Source of the DNA: Megaleporinus macrocephalus
Lineage: Eukaryota; Chordata; Actinopteri; Characiformes; Anostomidae
Length of the DNA: 64,000 nucleotides
Assembly (NCBI GenBank): GCA_021613375.1
Contig: CM038705.1
Location: 12,352,711-12,416,710, forward strand
Direction: 5' to 3'
The position numbers were made by a program, and so were the translations under genes. Of this stretch, positions 56,401-64,000 are shown in pieces (position 1 is the stretch's first letter; the number at the start of each line of letters is the position of its first letter). The notes under the pieces are model-generated. The model did not search any database, was not told the DNA's origin, and saw only the letters and a program-made list of their open reading frames with translations.

Positions 56401-58298
56401 CTGACTGTGGGAAACTTTTCTCCCGGGCTATGGCACTTCAGTTCCATATGAAATGCCATGGCTACGAAACTGGTTTTCCACCAGAAAAGGCAAAGATGTT
56501 CCATACCTCTGAACTTCAGTGCCAAACCTGCCTTGAATTTTTTGATAGTGTTTCGACATTACACATTCATCAACAGCACTGCACAAAACCAAAGATGGAA
56601 TCTGAGAAACAGATGGAGGAGGGTCAAAGAGATGAATTAGAGCAGCTGGATGTAGCCCAAGGAAATTCCATTGTTCAAAAACAGACAAATGAAACTGTGA
56701 GTTCAGACAATGTACACAAAATACGTCAAGCTGATTTGAAATATAAATGTTTTGATTGTGGCAAAGCCTTCTCGGTTGCAGGTGCACTTAATATTCATAG
56801 GAGCATGCACTGCAAAGGTCACCTCAAGTCTAAAACTGAATTGCAGAATGCTTCCCTCGACAACTTTAAAGACCAGTCAGCCAAATTTCCATTCATTTGT
56901 TCAGAATGTGGGAGAAGTTTTTCAACAAATGCAGCCCTTGGGACACACAAGCGATGGCATAAAGACAAAAGAATTGCCAGACGTTTCTCAAAGAACAATG
57001 CACTCTCTAGGAAAGGCAACCGTGATGGAAATTTTTCGTGCAATCTGTGCGGAAAAGTATTCTTTTATCTGTGCGTTCTTCGCCGACATCAGAAATACCA
57101 CCCACCAGTACAGGCCCAACCTGAGGCTCAGCCTAAATGTAAAACCACTGCTTCTCCACAGAGCAGTTTTGCTTGCCAAGATTGCAAAGAGTGTTTCTCT
57201 AGTGAATCTCTCTTAGCCTCTCATTTGGCTTCCCACCATGCAAATGATCTTGCTGAAAATGCAGATAAACTGAAGCTAGCGGCTCCGCTTGGTGCACAAA
57301 GGTCAGAGCAACCCATCAAACCCTCAAGTTCTCCAGCCCCATTTAAGATGATCCCTACCAAAGGAGAGAAGATAAAGTATAGATTTCAATGCACCCATTG
57401 CCAAATGAGCTTCTCAAACATACGAGGCGTTCGAGCACACAAATGGCAGAAACACAGAAGGGTTCGAGGACGCCCTTCTGGAAGCGCATGTGAAGGCCCT
57501 AAGCCCTTGTCTTGCTCAGGATGCGAGAAGCGCTACAGTTCTCTCGGTGCCCTCTATAACCACGAAAGGTCTTGCAGCGCGCTTAATGGTGACCATAAAC
57601 GGACTGTTAGATCTGTTAAACCACAAGTACTGGAGGGGCCAGCGTTACCACAGCGTTCTTTAGAGCCTACTGCCAAGTGTCTCTTCAAATGTCATAAATG
57701 TGGCAAAGCTTTTCCCAGCGAGGCTCAACTAGATGCACATAAAGAGGCAGCCAGGACCCGGCCACATTCATGTGCGCTCTGCTGCCGTGGCTACTGGACT
57801 GAAAGTCAGCTACAGCAGCATCTTGCCTGGCATGATGAAGTTCGCAAACGTCTCCCAGCTGAGCTCCGGTACAGACTTAATGCATCTTCGACATCTGGGC
57901 CCATAACTAAACCCCAATCCTCTGCATGTGCTTCAGGTGTGAACTCTGTCAACCTGGCAAAGCTACCCATAACCACTAGCTCTGAGTCATGCAAGACCCA
58001 CCGATGTCAACAATGCGGCAAAACCTTTATGTCCACACATGCACTTGAACAACACCAGGCTCTTCACAAAAATGAAGAACCCTACCGTTGCTCTCTTTGC
58101 CCACAGACCTTTGGCGAAATTAAAGATCTCATTGACCACCATCAGGAGTGTTTGGGCGATAAAGAGAAAATAGACTCTAGTTTATCTGCTCCTCCAATAG
58201 ATGACGAGAGCCTGACTTGTATTGAGTGCGGAACTTCTTTCGATCAGGAAACAGACTTGCATCAGCATTACATCGAGCATGCACGCGGAGTGTTGTGA
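49640..58298 (+). CDS. C2H2 zinc-finger protein ZF-C, two coding exons, 1546 aa
   Basis: Exons 49640-50018 and 54037-58298 have a GTGAGT donor, a CTATTTTTAG acceptor and a phase-1 join. The start ATG has a good context (caacATGG). Exon 1 is acidic, with an EEEEEE run and a SUMO-type [12 protein letters not shown] motif. Exon 2 enters a finger at once (CEDCSEAF...HRREH) and carries about 27 C2H2 or C2HC fingers in two blocks, split by an acidic linker (about residues 475-637). Several fingers are non-canonical: one CLC spacing near residue 335, and Cys in place of the last His in others. Most linkers are not TGEKP. Four fingers of CPxCGxxFSRASAL type follow a conserved KSxxxQ(L/V)xxL linker. 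The last finger (CIECGTSF...HYIEH) ends ARGVL. It is likely a nuclear DNA-binding regulator. AATAAA follows at 58531. No KRAB, SCAN or BTB domain was seen. Confidence 0.9.
50060..52140. other. ZF-C intron, dispersed-repeat-like sequence
   Basis: The stretch taccactttagatgtcaagag with following text (about 50818-51170) resembles taccactttgtaacctcaag at about 32648 with its downstream sequence to 33770, so both may be old copies of one element. No gene recognised. Confidence 0.4.
52142..53422. mobile_element. hAT-like element between TA microsatellites in the ZF-C intron
   Basis: (TA)n at 52142-52172 and (GTAT)n to about 52215 precede tatggctgggcgatat. The opposite end at 53331 reads backwards tagagcagggtgatatggga. 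The element is thus about 52216-53331, with a mirrored GGGYGATAT core, and a 91-bp (TA)n follows (53332-53422). Internal ORFs have no recognisable domain. Confidence 0.6.
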
Positions 58299-60584
58299 AT
58301 GTTTCTGGTTAGTTTTGCTGATTTCCTTCAGCACTCAAGACTAATGTGTTCCTGCTGTTTTTCTAATATTGTATACACAAAGATAGTGTCTCCTAAGTGC
58401 TATGGCACAACTACAGGTTGAAGTGGAGCTGCTGCATTGAAATATTCCTGGCTTCCCTGTTGTATTTTTACAAACGCTCCATTCTCAAGCTGAATTATGT
58501 AACAGTAGATGTCATGTAAATCGAGTGTTGAATAAACTAAAAAATGATGTTCGAGATCCATGTGTCTTGCGAACTGTGGTGGCTGCTTGCTTTAGTTATT
58601 CAGCAGTAACTGATTGTTTGACCAGTTGAATGATTATCCGGGTTTATCTTTAAAGTCTGTTATGCTAAAATATTTTGAGAGATGTTTTTTCTGTTAGATG
58701 TTGTTTCTGTTACAATGAATGTGAAGGCCTAACACTAAACTCTATAGGCCAATTGTCCCTTAAATAATTGAAACTTGGGCTTGGACTAAATTGCCATGCC
58801 AGTGATTAATCAAGAGTAGTCTAGTTTTAGACTTAATCAGGGTCGGGGGAAACTGGCCCTATATTCAGTTTTTTAGAAATTCCCTGTAAAATGTTGTGCT
58901 TGTGCCACTTTTTTCATTTTGTTCATATACAGGGTAAATTCAAAGTCATGTTCTACTCAAATACCAACAATAACTTACTGTTAGATTCCAATCCCACAAT
59001 ACATGTGTAGGTGCTTCTTGATGTATTGATTTTTTTTTTATTATTATTTTTTTGATGATAACTTGTAATATATTCTAATGTAACAACATTGTTGTCCAAG
59101 ATTTCTTGAAATACATTCTCAAACAATTGGAAAAAAATAGTAATTATGTTGACAACATATAATGATCTGCAATTCTAATGGTGCATAAACATAAATACAT
59201 TCTAATTTTATTTGTGGGTGTACTTGTTCTGGTTAATACATATTCCTTGCAGATTTTCTTTGCCCTGGCTCTTTTGTCCTGAGCATTAGTTGGTGAGTTC
59301 AATCAGTTGTGTTAAGGGTTGGAAAACTTATGCTGAGACCTTCCAGCATTTAAGTTTTTTTTTAAAAATATATTTTACATATTTTCATGGTTGTTTCATA
59401 CCCAACCATTTAATGCAACTGCTTCAGAAATACTCACTGTATCCAAGAAAAGAAAGTGAAGATAAAGGAAATTAAAAGGAGGTAGTGAATGTTGACGTCC
59501 TTTTGAATAACAAATCATTTTGAATGCTTAGAAAGATGAAAATTAATATATATTTCAGTTCATAGTTGCCTCCCTAGATGATTTGCCCCTATATTGGAAT
59601 TTCTGGTATGAACACTTATCCTCTTCTTACATAGTAAGAATCAGACAGTTGACTGGACCCTCTCCGTCTGGTTTATTTCACATTAGCCTATGTAGCCTAC
59701 GTCTTGAAGCAGTTTGGTTTTTAACAGGCAGCACCATCCAGACTGTAAGTTCAGTGTAGAGACGTTCCAATCAGTGTTTACACTTCTGTTGATAGCTATT
59801 GTCAATTGAAGCTTTGACATATGATCTTGTTTTTGCTGTTGAGCATTTGTCAATTATCCCTTGCTTTTTCTGCCTCTGTCTTAAGAAGACACTAATTACA
59901 ACTTAACCTCTGAGCTTTTTCCGATATACCTTACCCAGCTATCATTCTCATTACAAACAAATTAACATTCTGGCAGTCAGAAAATGACAGCCAGCCAGTT
60001 TTCAAATACATTCAATATAAATCACTAGGTTACTATTTATAGTTGTATTTTATTTCTGCTCTTTGGCAATGCATTAAAATTAAGCATTTAAATAAATGTA
60101 GATATTTGAAGTGACATTCCAGTTAAACCAAATCCATGGTAGGGTTAAACATCACTGTCTATGTAGTAGCTCCTCTTTCCTCTTCATTAGATGAATAAAT
60201 GGGGGATGTCTTGCTTCTGTTTTTTTTTTCCCCCGTTTTACTTTATCTAATTTAGCAATACCTTTTGTCTGTTCTTGAGGGGGCGAAATAACTGCTGATT
60301 ATTCAAGCAACCAACATGGTTTGTAATTAGTTACACTTTGTTGTAAGAAATCTGTTGTAATTTGTGATTAAAATACATGAAATGATTCTGAAAACTAGCA
60401 AATAAAGATGTGAGTATGCAAAACTTTGTCTGTTCTATGCAGTACATTTAACGGTATGCCCTTGTTCTATGTATGAACTATTCTATTTTCTATTCTATTT
60501 TTTAATATCAAACATTAAGTGCTCTATGTTCTTAAATGTTCTACTTGATTATAGTTGACCAAACCATCTTCCTCTTTTCTCCAG
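58299..60584. other. Interval between ZF-C and the ZF-D exon
   Basis: Holds the ZF-C 3' UTR with AATAAA at 58531-58536, then AT-rich sequence. I searched for a first coding exon (ATG, acidic frame, phase-1 donor, GC-rich promoter) and found none. It ends with the acceptor tttcctcttttctccag. Confidence 0.55.
58531..58536 (+). terminator. Polyadenylation signal of ZF-C
   Basis: AATAAA 233 bp after the ZF-C stop codon, followed by a TG-rich stretch (atgtgtcttgcgaactgtgg). Confidence 0.6.
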
Positions 60585-62047
60585 TGAGCCTGCACATCCT
60601 GAGATGCCAAGACTGTGGACAGCAGTTCACTTGCTGGGAAACATTCAAGATCCACCTGCGTGAACATGTGAAGAAAAAGGTTAAGATAGAGGCAGAATGC
60701 ATGAAGAGACCGTTTGCATCAACTGACATTGAGAACAGTGGTCTGCATGTGGAGAAGAAAATGAGGATGGGTATTGAAAAGGTAAACCGTGTACATCACA
60801 AGTCCACTTTCGAAAGTAACAGTCAGATTAAACCCTACGAAATCTTCATTGTCCATTCCCGTGCCATGCTCTCGGAGGAGGGGAGGCCCAGGCGCAACCG
60901 GGACAAGAAGGTGTATGTATGTTCCGTCTGTGGGAAGATGTACGCTTATCCTGAGACGTTCAGAAACCATCAGAAGACTCATCTCGGTCAAAAAGAGGCA
61001 TTTGGGGAATTCTGCTGCAAGGAATGTGGGAAATGTTTTGCTCGTTCAGCGGGTCTGGCTGTTCACATGAGATACCATAAGGTGGACCATCTGGAAGAGC
61101 CCACCAGTTTCCACTGTGAACAGTGCAACAAGAACTTCCTTACTGCACACACATTCATGGCTCACCAGGAAGTGCACAAGCAGGACTTCTGGTGTCACAA
61201 GTGTACCAAAGGATTCAAGAGTAGAGAAGCATTAGACAGGCACTTGCTTTGGCACGACCGAGAGAAACATACGTGCCACATTTGTCACCGGTCTTTTCGG
61301 CTTCTGTCTGCACTGCGTTACCACTTCAGCGTTCACACAAGTGCCAAGACTTATACGTGTAGCACATGTTTTGAGACCTTTTCTCAGCTGGGTAACCTGT
61401 TAACCCACCGTAAGAAACATCTAGAGATGTCCAAAGATGAAAGAGAGCTTCCCAGACTCTGCAGAAAGAGGGCTCGATTTAAGGAGGGAGGTGTATCAGT
61501 TATGAAGAAACTGACTACGGGAGGCGCTAATGTGATGGACAAACATGCAGGTAACGCAGAGTCTCCAGCGGAAGACACCAACGAGGAAAGTGACACAGGT
61601 TCTTCTTCTAGTAGTGAATCTTCTGGTTCGTCCGCTAGCACCGGCATGTCAGATTCACCGGATTCTTTAGTTGATTCATCCACACATTCATCAGACGATT
61701 CCTCAGATGATTCTTCAGCGGATTTATCAGTCAATTCCTCAGACGATTCATCAACTGATTCTTTAGCCGATTCATCATCGGGTTCGTCTGCGGATTCCTC
61801 GGCCGATTCGGCAGCTGTTTCTTTGGTTGATTCTTCAGCCGATTCTTCAACTGAATCTTCAACCGATTCTTCAGCCGGAGAGCATGAAGAGGAACCTACA
61901 GACGTGGATGAAATTGAGGAAGGCGTGAAAGGCCTGCGGGAACTGGAGCCTGAGGAGGAATGGGAGTGTTATGAATGTGGTGCATGCTTTGTTAAGGAAC
62001 CTGAGCTTCACATGCATTACATGAAACATGCAAGTGGAGAGATCTGA
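60585..62047 (+). CDS. C2H2 zinc-finger terminal exon ZF-D (5' end not found)
   Basis: The exon begins after a good acceptor (ttcctcttttctccag, 60569-60584) and needs one base from an upstream exon (phase 1). An ATG at 60536 in the same frame is probably intronic. Seven C2H2 fingers follow: CQDCGQQF, CSVCGKMY, CKECGKCF, CEQCNKNF, CHKCTKGF, CHICHRSF and CSTCFETF. Then come a Ser/Asp-rich low-complexity region (61594-61880, DSSADSS-type repeats), an acidic stretch, and a last finger CYECGACF...HYMKH ending ASGEI. Joined to ZF-C exon 1 it would give a 613-residue protein in frame. It may instead have its own unseen first exon, or be an exon that is no longer used. AATAAA at 62287-62292. Confidence 0.8.
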
Positions 62048-62286
62048 TCTGGTTTTTATTTTATTCAGGGAGGCCATCTTTGTTGATTCTTACATTTTCC
62101 TTGTTCAAGTTGGTCATGGTATAGAAACACTTGTATTTTTAATACTTTTTTTTTTTTTTTTTTAACTGGAACACTTGTATCATTGTCCGCTGTTTCTTGT
62201 AATGTATGTACATTACAGTATGTACATATTTGGTTGGTTTAAAATGTGCAAATGAGTGGTTCCTATTTTTTTCCTTATCTAAAAGT

Positions 62287-62292
62287 AATAAA
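62287..62292 (+). terminator. Polyadenylation signal of the ZF-D exon
   Basis: AATAAA 240 bp after the stop codon, in an AT-rich 3' UTR with a T tract at about 62143-62164. Confidence 0.55.
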
Positions 62293-62299
62293 TTTGTTT

Positions 62300-63159
62300 T
62301 GGGCACTTCATCTTATTTCAATTGTTTATGGTCGTTCGTTCGTGTAATTTTGAACCACTTTAAATATATGTCAAAAATTATGTAACCCTCTAAAAATTAT
62401 CTTTTTTTTTTGTAGAGGTGATAATTAGGGTCATGTGGTCCAGGCACTTGTGAGTGTCACAGGCGTTATTAAAAAAAAATGTGTGTGTGACAGTTCTCAG
62501 TCAATTTCAGTTTCTGAGGAAACATTTGCTACTGTTCTTTAGGCTGGAAGAGCTTCCAAGCATCAGGAGGTGGGATATTTAGAGATCTGCTGACAGGCCA
62601 ATGAAACATGAAAGAAATTCAGCCATTTTTACCTTTCCAACCAAAGTGACTGTCAATGTAAGGTTTAAAATATTGGAATGTCACAGGCATCTAAGGCTCT
62701 ACACGCCTTTATTACACTGGCTTACATCATTATTCCTGAGTCTACCATCACTACTCTCCAAGAAGAGCATTTCTGCCTGTTTAAAGACCAACTGAGTAAG
62801 CAAGAGGACTACTAAAGTAATGTTAATGGACAGATATGCCAAACTTATTATTTTTTAATGGCTTATATTATAAATGTTGGCAAGAACTGTACACTGCATT
62901 GTAACCTCAACCCTACTGCAAAATGTTAAGGATCCTTCTAGTAACTAAATCTAAATGGTAGAGAGATAGCAGCCCTACAATAAGTCTTAACCATTCTTTA
63001 ATATGTAAAGAATGGTTGAGACATGGCATTTTGGAAGGGCTTGGTCAAAGTCCAGACAGAAATGTTCAAGCAGAACCGAAGATGTGGCAGTTATTCAAGA
63101 ATGCATACACACACACACACGCACACCGAGCACTTCATTTATTTATCTCAGCTCACCTT
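62300..63159. other. Intergenic, nothing recognised
   Basis: AT-rich with no domain or shared repeat; a short (CA)n at about 63107-63120. Confidence 0.5.
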
Positions 63160-63560
63160 ATAGGAACACTTTGTAGCTCTGCAATGACAGACTGCAGTCC
63201 ATCAGTTTCTCTATATTATTTCCCTTTCACTCTGTTTTCTAACGGTTAGGACCTCTACAGGACCACCACACAGCAGGTATTGTTAGGTTGCACTGCTGTA
63301 ACACAGACGTGGTGGTGTTGTGTTAGTGTGTATTGTGCTGGTGCAAGTGGATCAGAAACAGCAGTGCTGCTGGAGTTTTTGAACACCTCAGTGTCACTGC
63401 TGAGAATAGTCCACCAACCTGAAATACAGTAACATTTGAGTTGTGTTGTATGACTCTACATCTACAAGGTGGACTAGCAAGGTAAGCGTGTTGAATAGAG
63501 TGGACATTGAGTGGATACAGTGTTTAAACACCCCACAAAGAGTGAAACGTTATGCAGAAA
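63160..63560. mobile_element. Foldback element, copy D
   Basis: Shares cagactgcagtccatcag, gtgttagtgtgtattgtgct, gtggatcagaaacagcagtg, caccaacctgaaatacagta and ctacaaggtggactagcaag with the other copies. Mostly one arm is present, so it is truncated. Confidence 0.7.
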
Positions 63561-64000
63561 AAAGGTAGAAACTACAATGCCTGTTATATTGTGGTTAAGA
63601 TAAAATTGCTAATACTACAATAAATGATACGTTGGTTATTAACTGTTGTATATTAATACTACGCCGTGTGCAGCACAGACAGCAGCTAGATGGACTGGGA
63701 GAGTCAATAAGGTCCTGGTAGGTGGTCATCCTGTCGTCATCCCTGTTGGTCACTTATTTCACCGTCTCTTCTGCTCTGCTTCCTCCTCCACATGTTTACC
63801 TCTGTTTTACAACCAATACAACTGCTGAGCAGAAAACAGTTCTCAGTCAAGTTCATTCTGTTGTACTGACTGCATTTTGCCCCATTTCTTTTTTGGCAAA
63901 CCGTCTTTAATTCCCCGAGGTTACAAGCCCCCTCACATGGTCTCGCAATTTCAAAATCCTACACAAGTTTTGAAATGTTCATCTTCTTGGCTGATGAGAT
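63561..64000. other. Right edge, nothing recognised
   Basis: Short open frames only; no domain, splice context or repeat shared with the rest of the window. Confidence 0.45.

Noticed and set aside
60536..60584. ATG at 60536 as the true start of ZF-D
   Set aside because: The first 16 codons overlap a polypyrimidine tract and acceptor, and encode a hydrophobic stretch unlike the acidic starts of ZF-B and ZF-C. It cannot be fully excluded without transcripts.

Overview
The window looks like genomic DNA from a teleost fish. It has intron-containing genes with GT-AG splice sites, a pancreatic trypsin gene, long C2H2 zinc-finger exons, fish-type LINE 3' tails, several hAT-like MITEs and large AT-rich tandem arrays. 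A long foldback repeat in four copies suggests an otophysan (characin or catfish relative), but that is from memory and was not checked.

Layout. 1-4 kb: the 3' end of a non-LTR retrotransposon and a degenerate repeat carrying THAP-like and YqaJ/SWIM-family-like ORFs. 4.1-8.6 kb: a complete five-exon trypsinogen gene on the minus strand. 9.8-17.9 kb: a three-exon plus-strand gene for a Myb/SANT-like DNA-binding protein resembling MYPOP. Its long introns carry duplicated segments and a LINE tail broken by two later insertions. 17.9-28.7 kb: no gene, but foldback elements, a Tc1-like relic and a 21-bp/63-bp satellite. 28.8-46.6 kb: a two-exon C2H2 zinc-finger gene (ZF-B, 1315 aa) whose 13.8-kb intron holds three MITEs with CTCF-like motifs, a 65-bp tandem array and a 2-kb 9/11-bp minisatellite. 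49.6-58.3 kb: a second two-exon C2H2 gene (ZF-C, 1546 aa, about 27 fingers). 60.6-62.0 kb: a third zinc-finger coding exon (ZF-D) with a phase-1 acceptor and no visible first exon of its own.

The three zinc-finger units lie in the same orientation, use phase-1 introns after an acidic first exon (B and C), and end in the same unusual C-terminal finger. They look like one tandemly duplicated family of nuclear DNA-binding proteins. The most notable signals are: a conserved KSxxxQ linker repeated four times in ZF-C; the possibility that ZF-D is an alternative terminal exon of ZF-C; and the CTCF-motif MITEs inside ZF-B. Exon joins were deduced from splice consensus, phase and protein continuity. 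No transcript data were available.
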